Assembly (NCBI GenBank): GCA_917880885.1
Contig: OU862934.1
Location: forward strand, 28,876,734-28,940,733
Source: Limnephilus marmoratus
Lineage: Eukaryota > Arthropoda > Insecta > Trichoptera > Limnephilidae
DNA: 64,000 nt
Direction: 5' to 3'
Under the pieces are notes generated by a model, which saw only the letters and a program-made list of their open reading frames with translations, did no database searches and had not been told where the DNA came from. Position numbers and translations under genes: made by a program. This document shows, in pieces, positions 11,172-21,700 of the stretch (positions are counted from its first letter, which is position 1; every line of letters begins with the position of its first letter).

Positions 11172-12331
11172 TCATATTATTTGGCGTTTTACTCGTACGA
11201 TATCTATGTCATTGCGAATTGTTATTATATTCGAGTCATCGGTCTGCCTGAGTAAAATACGACCTGATTTCACCCATGTATATTTGAAGTGATGATCTCT
11301 AGCAAATTTTTTTGTCTGGGCCAGTAGAAATTTGCATTTTGGAGTTAAGTGTTCCGAAATGTAGATTCGATTTTTTCCTGCGAGTATCCTAGATCTGCTG
11401 TGTTAAGCTTGTTCGAGTTGCTATTAGTCGATTTCATATATGTTTTGATTTTGTCTAACCAGGAGTCTCGTGCTTGAGTGTTTTTGAATGTAGCTATAAT
11501 GGATCTCGTGGTTTTATCGGATGTTTTTTGTCCCAGCCTGAAGATTTTTGTGATTTCGGGTTGCAGAGGAGTGGAGGTATTATTGTAGTTGATAATATTT
11601 GATATTTTCTTAATTATTTCCAAGTTGTTTTCAGCGGTTGTTTCGGGAATTCCTCTAATCTCGATGTTGCAGAGAAGGCTTTGGTACTTCAGTCGATCAA
11701 TTTTTTCATCTTGTTTGGAGATTGTATTTTGTAAGACAGCATACTGATTTTTTAGTTCGATTACTTCAGAGTTGACTTTATCATTTGATTTTTCGATGAT
11801 ATCTAGTCGTTTTTTCATTTCTTGTTGTTGGTCAGCAATGAATTGTATGGATTTGATGATTTCATTGTTCTGTAGGACGATTGCTTCATATTTATTTAGG
11901 TACGAATCGAATTTTTGCTCCACAAATTTCAATACATCTGTTTTAAATGATTGTAATTCCGAGGTAAATATTTCAGAAGTTAGAATGCTGAATTTTTTGT
12001 TTTGGTTATTAGCGCCATCTGTGTTTTCGGTTATGATATTTTCTGTGTTATTGTGCAGGTCACTTTCCAGTACCTGTGGTTGGGGTAGCTGTTTTGGTTG
12101 TTTGACAATAGATGTCAGTTCATCGTTTTTAATTGATTTATTTGATGATTTGAAATTTTTTATCTTTGTTAAGCAGTTTTTACACTTCCACTGTGTGCTT
12201 CTAGCGCTGCGCCGAGATGTTTCAGAGATTTCCGCACAGGTGAGATGGAAGTTGCCTTCGCAGGTACAGCATGATATACAGTCTGATGGGTTTTCGATGT
12301 TTTTTCCACAGGTAAAGCATTTAGTAAACAT
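11172..12331 (-). pseudogene. CR1-like LINE ORF1: PHD-finger/coiled-coil RNA-binding protein, one frameshift
   Basis: Start chosen at MFTKCFTCGKN (12331) because the zinc finger begins there; an upstream ATG at 12418 adds 29 unlikely residues. A PHD-type Cys4-His-Cys3 finger (CFTCG, CISCCTCEGNFHLTC, WKCKNC) is followed by a charged linker and a coiled coil (about residues 120-220). A CR1-ORF1-type C-terminal region follows (YQSLLCNIEIRGIPE, KIFRLGQK). The frame breaks near 11375: after LGYS the continuation in the next frame is RIYISEHLTP, KYTWVKSGRILLRQTDD, ending VKRQII at 11172. Restoring one base near the break would give a full-length protein, so the lesion looks recent. ORF1p normally packages element RNA. 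Confidence 0.75.
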
Positions 12332-12466
12332 GGTAGAAGTTTTTTGCTGTAGGCTTTTAAGGTGGAAACCACTTATGGGTAGATAATATTTATTTGAGTT
12401 ATTGATGAAGAGCACCACTGTGTAAGTTTCACTTTATGTTTGTTAATGATAGCCGATACGTTTTAG

Positions 12467-12810
12467 AGCAAGTGACAGTTATGGAGGTATTATGATGAGT
12501 TTATGCACTAAAAAATCCACTTCTAGCGATGAAAATACGCTGGTTTGGCGCGCGATATCTAGTTTCGAATATTTAGGCACTTTTGATTCAGTTCACTGTT
12601 TTTTTTTATGTTTATTTTTTATTATTTTGATGCAAGTGAGCAAGTAACAGTTGTGGTGGTGTTATGATGAGTTTTATGCGCTAAAAAATCCACTTCTAGA
12701 GATGAAAATACGCTGGTTTGGCGCGCGATATCCAGTTTAGAATAATTAGGCACTTTTGATTTGGTTCACTGTTTTTTCAAATGTTTATTTTTTATTATTT
12801 TGATGCAGGC
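12467..12810 (-). repeat. Two 172-bp tandem monomers in the LINE 5' region
   Basis: AGCAAGTGACAG at 12467 and AGCAAGTAACAG at 12639 start two near-identical units (period 172). Both contain CCACTTCTAG.GATGAAAATA, GCTGGTTTGGCGCGCGATAT and a T-rich end. Repeated 5' monomers act as promoters in some LINEs (for example mouse L1). Here the role is inferred from position upstream of ORF1. Confidence 0.75.
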
Positions 12811-12844
12811 ATAGAAATGCGTCAACACTCTGTAGTAGGTAGAT

Positions 12845-13620
12845 TGTAAACTTTCTTTCCGGGATCACATTAATAACATCGTAAACAAATCACTTAAACT
12901 ACTCGGCTTCATTCATAGAATTACCTCTGACTTTAAACATATAAATACACTTAAAACTCTTTACTGTTCGCTGGTCCGCCCTCACCTTGAATATGCTAGT
13001 GTCATTTGGTTTCCTTTTTATGCTGTCCACATTTGTTACATCGAATCTGTACAACATCGCTTCCTACGAGGAATTGCTTGGAGGTTAGGACTTGAAAGAG
13101 GAGAATACTCGTATGATGAAATTGAACAAACTTTAAACATTTCTTCTTTAGAAAAACGTAGAAAGGACTCTGATCTAATATGCATTTTCAAAATTATCAA
13201 CAGTATTACTAACACACCTGCTTTGTTACAACTCATCCAGTTCAACATTCCTTACCGTAGACTCCGAAATAATGAATTGCTGTACCTCAATCAACATTCT
13301 ACTAATTATGGATATCATTCTCCTTTATCCAGAATGTCGAAACTTGTCAACACAAATCAAAGCATTGAATTTTTTGGTGTAAGCCTAAATGACTTTCGGC
13401 AGTAGTTACGCAATGTGGTTTTTTAAAGTCTTTTTAAATCCATCTTCAAGCTACTTGTACTTATCTTCTCTATGTACTTTTATATTATATGTATTTTGTC
13501 AATGCTCTTCATCTATATGTAATCTCCTTTCATTGTGATCTCTCTTTTTTTCTTTTCTGTTCGTGTTATTGTTATAATGTTAATTGGACTATTTGTCCGT
13601 AAATAAATAAATAAATATAA
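12845..13620 (+). pseudogene. Outer LINE, 3' part: ORF2 C-terminus and A/T tail
   Basis: Continues the fragment ending at 6883: KLSFRDHINNIVNKSLKLLG, LYCSLVRPHLEYASVIW, VQHRFLRGIAWRLGL, FGVSLNDFRQ then stop at 13405. The frame is open throughout this half. About 200 nt of 3' UTR follow, ending in (AAAT)n at 13602-13617. The two halves together represent the RT and thumb of a 5'-truncated CR1/jockey-type element. Confidence 0.85.
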
Positions 13621-14112
13621 AGAAGCTTATGGTTCGAGTGGTTAAGAATCTGTCTTCGAGTACATCTCTGACGCCATCTCTGAGCGCCATATGGAATCCA
13701 TCTGTGTATTGTGTATGTGAAGTTTGTGAGCTATCTTGTAATAGAATAATATATATAATTGTAATAGAACCGAATTAAAGCAAGTAGCCAATAATGCCAA
13801 AAGATGGCGCAACTTACGTTAACAGCTAGCATGGAACGTCAGCTGGCAGGCGTAAGTACTCTTGGATATGCGTTTTCATGAATCTTTCTAGTCTAAATAT
13901 TGTTGATATGATTATTATTGTGATTTGGTAACTAGCAATTGCGAATAATATATTCGGGCGAAGTCGAACCAAATGTCGCTCGCGGAGCAGGATTTTAACT
14001 GTTAGTAGTAATAATTTGGCTGGCGGTTGTGCCTTCTAACGATCCGATTTAAGTAATGCGTTTAAATGTAATATTATGGCGGCTACTTAAAAATTTCTTT
14101 TACATTCGCTCC
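13621..14112. other. Intronic DNA, nothing recognised
   Basis: No supported gene or repeat. Confidence 0.45.
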
Positions 14113-14250
14113 TCACAGGAGGCCCCGAGGAAAAATAAATTTCCCTCAGGGCCTATGTCAGAGGGTAGAAACATGGGGGTGAATATGTCTAGGAGTGACG
14201 GACGTATGAATCCATCCCTCCCACTACAGTTGAGAGAGTCCTGCTGTAGA
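14113..14250 (-). repeat. SINE-like element fragment (reverse)
   Basis: CTCACAGGAGGCCCCGAGGA followed by AGGAGTGACGGACGTATGAA is the reverse complement of the 3' tail and the CACTCCTGG block of the copy at 5151-5570. Confidence 0.5.
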
Positions 14251-14386
14251 AGTCTAGGTTAGGCCTTCCTCAACCAGTCTCTCCTAATCCAATCTGTCGG
14301 TCTCACAGACCAAGGGTATCTGCCTAGTTACACTACTAAAATAGAGGGTGGGTCGTTGAGAGTTAACAATTTAGAAGGGTACTAAC

Positions 14387-14567
14387 CGGCAACGTCTCGC
14401 TCGCACGGCACTCCGGAGCCGACCTGGTTGGAAGCGAGACACAGGTAGGTTCGGAAACCAAGGACTGCGGGGTCGAGGCGCAGGACTGACTGGAGGCCGC
14501 GTTGCCTCACCTGCTCAGTCGGTCCCAGCGAGTCATTCTCGTTCTTGAGACGCCACGAGAAGGACAC
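14387..14567 (-). CDS. Exon 16: C-terminal half of Ig domain G
   Basis: The frame reads VSFSWRLKNENDSLGPTEQV, then RQRGLQSVLRLDPAVLGFRT and YLCLASNQVGSGVPCERDVA. It contains the core tryptophan (FSWRLKN, sequon NDS) and strand F (YLCLASNQVGSG). The acceptor is TTGCAG and the donor GTTAGT. It runs from phase 0 to phase 1 and joins the transmembrane exon directly, with no FN3-like sequence recognised between them. Confidence 0.9.
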
Positions 14568-14680
14568 CTGCAAACATATAAGGAACATTAAAAAATTATA
14601 ATTTTTTATAATTTCTTATAATTTCCAGATGAACATTGGACCTGTGGATTAATGCATTTATTATTGTTGAAATTACATAC

Positions 14681-14763
14681 CTCTTTTGGGTTAGCGTTGG
14701 CGGTGCAAACTAATTCCTGATAGCCTTCGGTCTCCCGTTGTGTGATCCCACATTCTGGTTTAT
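14681..14763 (-). CDS. Exon 15: N-terminal half of Ig domain G
   Basis: The frame reads YKPECGITQRETEGYQELVC, then TANANPKE. The strand B cysteine is in ELVCTANANP. The acceptor is TTTAG before 14763 and the donor GTATGT after 14681. It runs from phase 1 to phase 0. It joins exon 14 directly; a possible exon between them (14969-15026) breaks the frame and is listed as rejected. Confidence 0.88.
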
Positions 14764-15840
14764 CTAAACAGTCAAAAGTAACAGTTCTTAGAAATACAAT
14801 ATGGTTATTGGGCGTACATGATACGCAAAAAAGTTTAAGAAAGTTTATATCTCTCGTGAAAAAAAACCGAACATTATAAGAAGTGAGGGGAGGCCTCTAT
14901 AGTGTGCAATCAATTGTTCTCGCTACTGCAACAAAGATGTTCATCGTTCTCTGAAGTGTGACACGCACCTTTCTCAGTTAGCAGAGAAATTCCGTTTGCA
15001 TGAGCTCTCATCATCATCTCAGGGTCCTGCGTGGGATAAAAAGAAAGCTACTATCTGATGTAAATAAAAGAACTCACATTAAACAAAATGTACTTGTTAT
15101 TATTTACAAGCAAAAACATAATCTACATAAATACCTTTGTAAACTCAAAAAAATGTAGAGAGAGAGAGAGAGAGAGATAATTCAGTTATTTTAGTAGAAT
15201 CCACTCCAAATGATCATTCGTAGCTTGCCATAGTTAAAATGGCGCACTTCTTCTAACCTCAGCGACAAGGGCTCCAGATAGCTGGAGAAGAGCCCCAGAG
15301 CTGCCGCTTCGCAAGCCCATGACACCGTGAAGCATCCAAGATTCCAGTCCATCCACAAAGGCCCGCTGATCACAATGCGTCCAATGGCCATCTTTGAGCA
15401 TTGAAAGGATAGTTCTAGATTGTTGATGTCATTTTAATTTAAAACATCAATGTATCAAGCTGTGATCAGTAAATCCCAATGGCTATTTATCGGTGGGTTG
15501 TTTGCCGCGAAATTACGAGCGTCAAGCAATATTTCTTCACAGCACTAATTTGAAGGTGTAGTCGCATAATATTGCAAATTTACACAATCATTTACGAGTA
15601 TTAAAACTCCTTACAAATCAAACTTCCGACCAGTCCATTATTATGTCATCACGTCACCCTTACAACCGTTTCTCCTTTTTTTTTCCAAAACAATCGAGCA
15701 ACCGTCCAGGCAATTTGAATTTGTTATCAATCGTTCCAACGGCACCCGAAATTAATAATACTCCTTCTGAGCAAGTACTGACTGAATAAGAACCATGAAA
15801 ATAATTACGTTACAAGTGGTATGTTAGAAACACAAGGGAT
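14764..15840. other. Intron with short (AG)n microsatellite
   Basis: Contains an (AG)n run at about 15159-15177. A splice-like 58-nt segment (14969-15026) does not fit the reading frame. Otherwise nothing is recognised. Confidence 0.45.
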
Positions 15841-15854
15841 TCGGTGGTAGTGAG

Positions 15855-15950
15855 GCCCCTTCGCTTGACTCCGCTTGACGCCGCTTGACGTCACTTGATT
15901 TCGTTTGACATCGCTTGACGTCGCTTGACTTCGCTTGATGCAAACTTTAT
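15855..15950. repeat. 10-bp minisatellite (CGCTTGACGT-type)
   Basis: About nine consecutive units of CGCTTGACNT with small changes. It is not coding in any supported frame. Confidence 0.7.
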
Positions 15951-16374
15951 TTTCTGATGTTTTTGGTTGTTTACATATTGTTGTACACTGATTACATGGG
16001 CGAAGGCACGGTGGGGTAAGGTAGGGCGTTTGCCCCACCCTGGCTGACCGATGCAGGACCTCTGGGATTGTCGACCGAGTCACGTTTTCAAATTTACAAA
16101 ACTTCGTAAGATGGTTTTGGAGCCTAAAGCATGAGTATGTTGTAGAAGCCTACGCTTTTTCGGAACCTAATCTAGAATTTTATTTTTTGCCCACCATAAA
16201 TCAAAATCTAACTAGCCCATTACTGCTTTTACTTATAAAGTAATTTAATTATTTATATTATCGTCAGTGGCCGTATTGGCTCTCACGTTTGGCTCCCACT
16301 TAAGCCAGATATCGTGTGTTCAATTCCTCGGCTCAAGCCAAGTCAAGTCCTCCATCAAGACACATCAACGTAGT

Positions 16375-16480
16375 ACGAGATTTTCAAACACTGTCAGGTT
16401 ATTCGTAACCCGAGTTGTTTGGCGGTCCGTCCTCTCTGCCTACCCCTGCGGAGAAACGGTGTGATGATTACTTAGTTATA
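16375..16480 (+). repeat. RTE-like LINE 3' terminus, copy 1
   Basis: CCGAGTTGTTTGGCGGTCCG and CTCTGCCTACCCCTGCGGAG encode the terminal WRSVLSAYPCGET-stop of the RTE-like ORF seen at 36545-37214. Other copies are at 29850-29930 and 37130-37214. Confidence 0.65.
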
Positions 16481-16502
16481 AATAACTAATTGTTTGACTT
16501 AC

Positions 16503-16711
16503 ACATGACATTGAGATAGGTGGTGGTATATGTGGAGCCGTGCTTGTTGGTGGCCTGACACTGCAAGTCTCCGCTGTCCGCCCTCTGCACGGGCCGGTCC
16601 AGCACCAGCGTGGCCCCCTTGCCCAGCATCAGTCCCTCTTTCTCCTTGCTCTCTCCTTCCTTGCTGTCCTTGCTGGCCTTGCGCCAAGTGTACCACGGCT
16701 CCGGCTTACCT
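16503..16711 (-). CDS. Exon 14: C-terminal half of Ig domain F
   Basis: The frame reads GKPEPWYTWRKASKDSKEGE, then SKEKEGLMLGKGATLVLDRP, RADSGDLQCQATNKHGS and YLNVM. It has the core tryptophan (YTWRKA) and strand F (DSGDLQCQATN). A lysine/glutamate-rich loop lies between strands C and E. The acceptor is TTCCAG before 16711 and the donor GTAAGT after 16503. It runs from phase 2 to phase 1 and joins exon 15 as VM-YKPEC. Confidence 0.9.
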
Positions 16712-16734
16712 CTGGAATGTTACAACAAACTCGA

Positions 16735-16860
16735 TATTAGTTAAACATATACAAGTAACTACAAATATAACATTTGGACTAAAAAGTTTCTTATATTATG
16801 GTAATAAACTCCACAACAAAATTCCAACCTCATTCGAAAATCACAACTAAATATTTATGT
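16735..16860 (+). pseudogene. LINE ORF2 extreme C-terminus
   Basis: Reads TFGLKSFLYYGNKLHNKIPT then SFENHN and stop, the typical last residues of CR1/jockey-like ORF2 (FF..WN.LP...). Confidence 0.5.
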
Positions 16861-16927
16861 ATACAAAATGATAAGTACAGAGTGGTAAGTAATACAAATT
16901 GATAAATTGAAATGAGTATTTTCTTAC

Positions 16928-17012
16928 TTGGCAAAGCAGAGAACCTTCTCGGGGATGTTGTTTTCTATGACTGACACTACCTTGTTCGATACTGTGATAT
17001 TCTCCGGAGGAT
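16928..17012 (-). CDS. Exon 13: N-terminal half of Ig domain F
   Basis: The frame reads YPPENITVSNKVVSVIENNI, then PEKVLCFAK. The strand B cysteine is in KVLCFAK and there is a sequon at NIT. The acceptor is TTTCAG and the donor GTAAGA. It runs from phase 1 to phase 2. Confidence 0.88.
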
Positions 17013-17084
17013 CTGAAATATTGGTAATGATATTAAAATAAAATAAATATTATAATAATCTATCCATAACACAAATTTAGAAAG

Positions 17085-17770
17085 TCGTGGAAATAAAAGA
17101 ACACAGTTTCATCTTGGATGAAAAACTAAATTTTGGTAGTCACATCTTCCAAATTGTGAAGAATTGTAATAATGAAAACCAGGCTTCATAGATCTACCAA
17201 AACTTTAATTCTGTATAAGCCATTAAACTATTATATGTGTCTCCAGTTAGAAGTCAAATTGAATACAACTCAGTAGTTTGGTCTCACTCTTAAAAAGTTC
17301 ATTTTAATAACATTGAACAAATACAAAAATTGTTTATTAAATTTTGAATTAAATATCCCGCTACAATAAAAACACTATCCTTTTCTATTAAATACTCTAA
17401 AAAATATAAATTAGAAGACATACGTAAATAATTGATTTAACTTTTTTATTTAAAATAATAAACTCAAAATTAGACTGTTACGACCTCCTGTAACTTATAA
17501 GCCTGTACATATCCACAAGAACAACACGACACTATACTTTATTCTACTGCAGTATACATAAGCGCAATTACATTGTTCATTCTCCGATACGGGAAATATC
17601 TATGGGAAACCAATACTTAGATGATATTGACACGATTAATATTAACTTGGTGAATTTTATAATTGAAAAACTATTCCAATCCTTTTCTTTTCAACTCCCC
17701 TCTTCGGTTGTCTTTCTGTAAACCTATCTGATAATATTTAAAAAAATGTTACTTGTATTTTTATTTCATT
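17085..17770 (+). pseudogene. Degenerate LINE ORF2 thumb fragment
   Basis: Reads FILDEKLNFGSHIFQIVKNC, SPVRSQIEYNSVVWSHS and NNIEQIQKLFIKF with several stops, equivalent to the RSQLEYNSPVW...VERIQNKFLRF region of the copy at 32025-32978. It lies wholly inside the intron between exons 12 and 13. Confidence 0.65.
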
Positions 17771-18014
17771 TATGAATTTTTTATCTACTGTTATTTTTTA
17801 TTATATTTCATTCACTTATTCAAAATTATTTTTCATGTTAAAGTTATACTACATAAAATTATATAACAGCCCCCTGGGCTGGGTGGGGGGAGCAATTCTG
17901 CAATTGCATTATGTTAGGGATAACGTTGATGACGATAAAGGAAATTTTCGAACTACGTGGTAGAACACTTGTGAACGAGATTGATTTCAATAAAAAAAAT
18001 TAATAAGCACTTAC

Positions 18015-18144
18015 ATTCAACGCCAAATACTGTTGAACTGGTGACTCCGGGTCCTGCCGAGTTATCGGACGAGCGGCAAGTGTAGTTGGCATTGTCCCTC
18101 ACGCGATCCAGCACACCTCCCGGCCACTGCTCCAGCTGCCATAT
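18015..18144 (-). CDS. Exon 12: C-terminal part of Ig domain E
   Basis: The frame reads IWQLEQWPGGVLDRVRDNAN, then YTCRSSDNSAGPGVTSSTVF and GVE. Strand F is DNANYTC, with a sequon. The acceptor is TTCTAG before 18144 and the donor GTAAGT after 18015. It runs from phase 0 to phase 1, the last T completing Tyr of YPPE in exon 13. Confidence 0.9.
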
Positions 18145-18555
18145 CTAGAACATAACAAAACATATTATTAATTACCCTGTTGACAGTCCTGCGTATATGC
18201 AAATGATTTCATTTAAAGTTCCTAATGTAGTCATGCAAACTAAAAATTCTAAATTTATTAAGTCATAAGTCGTTATTTCAATTCTATGAGCTTCGTTAGT
18301 TCACTTCTATTCATTAATAAGCAGGTTATTTCGAACAACTGACGAAATTATTAAAAAAATTGTTTACATTGAAATTTGTTAACCGACACCTTGGAAGCGC
18401 TAAAAGCGGAGACTTTTGTACCATGTAAAGTGTTATTATAAAATAAAATTAGAATACTTGTCTAAACGGAGTGTATTTTTTGCTGAAAGTGACCAAACCC
18501 TAACAATATTGTTAAATTTAAAGTAGTTAAAATCATGTGCATAATTATATGTTAC

Positions 18556-18717
18556 CAGTTGAGAATGCAGTGATTGGAAATCGTTGGTCCTCGTGTCCGG
18601 CGCGACGGGAGCGTCAACTCTCCGGTAGGCCCCGCCCGACGGCAGGGGTCGCCCATCTTTCAGCCATTGTACGGAGCAAGGGGGCCAGCATTCCACGCGA
18701 CAGGAAAGGCTGATGCT
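18556..18717 (-). CDS. Exon 11: core of Ig domain E
   Basis: The frame reads SISLSCRVECWPPCSVQWLK, then DGRPLPSGGAYRRVDAPVAP, ending SLHSQL. It contains three closely spaced cysteines (SCRVECWPPCS) and the core tryptophan (QWLKDG). The acceptor is TTCCAG before 18717 and the donor GTAACA after 18556. It is 54 whole codons, phase 0 to 0. The R1-clade LINE ends only about 60 nt upstream of this exon. Confidence 0.9.
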
Positions 18718-18769
18718 CTGGAAATAAGTACAGTACATTGAAGTACCCACCTCTGTCCCACCCCGGTAT

Positions 18770-21700
18770 AGGCAACTTATGGTCGCCCCTTCGGAGTTCT
18801 CGCAAGAATCTAATTTTTTTGAATAAACGGCTCTACATTTAATGTAACGAATCTAGACCTTCAATGTCCCCTCATACTGTGTTAGGTGGCGGTATGCGGG
18901 CGCGCCTACAGGACTGTACTGTAATGGTCAATCTCTACAATTCTAAAGCCCATGAAGGTGTCAATGCAAAAGCAGTGAGCCTCATGGACAGTCAAACAAG
19001 TTGTTAGTAACATCAACAAAAAATAAAAAAAATAAAGTAATCCAAAATGACAGCAGCCGTCATGAGTAATCAGCTCATGACAGCAGGAGACATGACCATA
19101 CATAATCCGGCAGGCGGCACCGAGCACTGTACGTAAAAGAAAAAGGAAACAAAAGTAAAATAACATATATACAGATAAGAACCGGTGTCACCGCAACCTG
19201 GCTGCCGGCAGTCCCCGAAACAGTGAAGGAGGCTGATTGTCCGGCCTCCCCACAACCCGCAGCGTCGTCCTTAAGCCAGCTAGCCGGTGGTGCCTAGACG
19301 ACAGTAAGTGGAAAACATGAAGAAGACCCTAGGGAGACAAGCGTCGGGTCGCCGGAGGCGGGACGGACAGCTTTCGGATGTCGTTCAGCCTTCTCCCCAG
19401 CCTCTTCATGTCACGGGGTGTGGCGCGACAAACAGGTGCAGCTCCACCAGTTCTAGAAGACCGGCCATGGTACGTAGGCGGGGACACGGTCCAGGGTCCA
19501 ACCCCTTATATGGGGAGAAGGACGGTACAAAAACGAACAACTGAGTTCAGTTCTCGTAGTACAGCATAACTGAAAAGAAATGTATATAAGCGTAGAAAAC
19601 CGCAAAACATAAAAAAAATAAACAAGAGCGTGTGGGAGTCATCGCTGGGCGTTTAATTGCACCAAATAACAAAAAATAAATCATAAGCATGTAAAGTAAA
19701 GAAAACATAAAATAAACATGAGCGTTGAATAACGCAGGGCCTGTGTAAACAAGAAAAAATAAACATAAAAGTGTAAAAGCATAAAAAACATAAAATGTAA
19801 AATGCAAACAATAAACATAAAAATGAAAAAAAATATAAAACTGTACATCCTGAGCAGAGTTTGTAAAAGAATGGACGCAAGAAAAGTCCGTGGTAAGTCA
19901 GGAACAAGTACACCTGGTGTCAAAATCTACTAATCAGCGACTCTAAGCTCAGGCCATCTCTCAACCCAGATCCTTGTAAAGTTCCTCAGGCACTCGAAGT
20001 TCGTCTTGTTCGAAACCAGATCAGTGTTCCACACTGGTCTGATTGGTACGTCCAAACCATCGAGCATTTCCTCTCTTGCGTCCGTCATTATCTCACACTG
20101 CCACAGAATGTGCTCCGCCGACTGGTTCGTGCACCCGCAGGCGCAGTTGGGGTGAGGGGACAGGGAGAGGGCGTGAAGTCTCCCCCTGAATTCCCCGTGG
20201 CCGGATAGAAGCTGGGTGATGTGGTGGTCCAACTTGAGAGAGACCCCTTCCATTCTGACTTTAACTGATGGGAAGAAGGAGAAAGTCCATCTTCCCATAT
20301 TCGTTCTATCCCAACGGACCTGCCACTCTTGGAGCGACAGATCCCTCATTTGACGAAGCAACCCAGGGAGAGTCCCCGGCCCGCCCGGTGTCAGAACAAC
20401 GCCTAGGTGAGTGGCCGGGGTTCTTCTGGTTAATTTCTGCTTAGTGAGCACTTCCCTGATTTCCAGATCGATTGGCAAAATGCCAGCCAAAACGGGTAAA
20501 GCGTCCGAAGCAACGGTTCTATACGCACCAGAGAGTGCCAGCAAGGGAGTTCGTTGGCCTCGCCTGAGAGCTAAGAGAATCAGCGAATTGTCCAGGCGGT
20601 GCTCCCACACAGAGGCGGCATACGAGACTTGCGCCACGTACACGCACCTATATAGCATTCGCAGAGCCGGATTACGCAATCCCCACTCAGCTGTGGAGAG
20701 TCTCTTCAGCTTCAAGAAGAGAGCCTGGGCCTTGCTGGATACTTCTTTGACGTGAGCCAGAAAAGAGGACGATCGATCCAGAGTAACTCCTAAATATTTC
20801 ACTGTTTCAAAAAAGCGGATGTTAGAATCTCCCATTTTGATGGTAGGATTTCTTGCTCTACTGAGAGAGCCCTTCATCAGGAGGCCCTTGGTCTTGTGGG
20901 GAGCGAAGGTCATCTTGTTTCTTTCACCCCAGTCCAGGAACATCTGCAAACCTTCACTGCCTTTACTCTCCACTTCCTGTCTGCTGTCCCCAGCGACCAG
21001 ATACAACTTATCATCAGCGTAGTCGACAGCGATACATCCTTCAGGCAAGGGTAACCTGGAGGAGTCGTCAAAGGAGATGTTCCACAGGTCGGGTCCAAGG
21101 ATGGAGCCCTGCGGGCATCCCATGTCGGCTTCCCTCTGGATACAAAACTCACCGAAACTGATCGTGATCGTACGATCAGAAAGATAGTCATCGATGGCTT
21201 GGAACAATAAGTTGGAACACCGCCTGTTTTTCACCTTTGTACGTATCATTGCCCACCACGCGTGATCGAAGGCACCAGTGATATCGAGGAATATTGCAAC
21301 TACATACCTCTTTGGGCAAGCCTTCACCCATTCAAGCACATACGACAGGGCGTGCACCGTGGATTTACCGGGGACGAAACCGAACTGGAGGTCACTGGCC
21401 GGGGACAAGGTTTGACGGAGCCGCTCCCTCAGTAATTTCTCCAGGATCTTGCCTAAAACAGGAAGCAGCGTTATCGGCCGGTAGGCCTTGATGTCGGTGA
21501 GTGGTTTATCGTTCCCCTTAGGTATAATCCGGAGCACGCCACGCTTCCACTCAGAGGGGAAAACTCCCCTCCTCAAGCACGTGTCCATCACCTGGAAGAG
21601 CTCCTCCTTGGCGTGGACCCAGACTTGCTTCGCTATTACGCCATTGAGCCTGTCATGCCCTGGTGCCTTCTTAGGACCCAAACCCTTAATTATCACATCA

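Larger units (their letters stand above)
6884..12840 (-). mobile_element. CR1-like LINE, nearly complete, three ORFs, nested in an older LINE
   Basis: About 5.96 kb on the minus strand. From its 5' end it has two ~172-bp tandem monomers (12467-12810), ORF1 (12331-11172), a middle ORF (11156-10182), ORF2 (10185-7186), a ~300-nt 3' UTR holding an 82-bp tandem duplication (7014/7096), and a degenerate A-rich tail (6884-6921). It splits the older LINE at GAT(T), so a short GATT target duplication is possible. ORF2 is open for 999 codons with endonuclease and reverse transcriptase. ORF1 has one frameshift. This is the most intact mobile element in the window. Confidence 0.85.

Noticed and set aside
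11772..12386. 204-codon plus-strand frame
   Set aside because: Antisense shadow of the CR1-like ORF1.
14969..15026. Splice-like 58-nt segment (CGCAG before, GTGCGT after) between exons 14 and 15
   Set aside because: Inserted in phase it creates an immediate TGA and is not a multiple of three, whereas exons 14 and 15 join perfectly as VM-YKPEC. It could be a poison exon, but nothing supports its use.
15150..16070. CRISPR-like direct repeats (10-bp GCTTGACG series)
   Set aside because: Units are contiguous without spacers and the DNA is eukaryotic; it is a minisatellite.
16499..16850. Plus-strand proline/serine-rich frames across 16530-16850
   Set aside because: Antisense of exon 14; only the LINE C-terminal piece from about 16735 is supported.
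18906..19923. Several short hydrophobic minus-strand frames (for example 19653-19913)
   Set aside because: They lie in the AT-rich 3' UTR of the R1-clade LINE, overlap one another in different frames and have no family signature.
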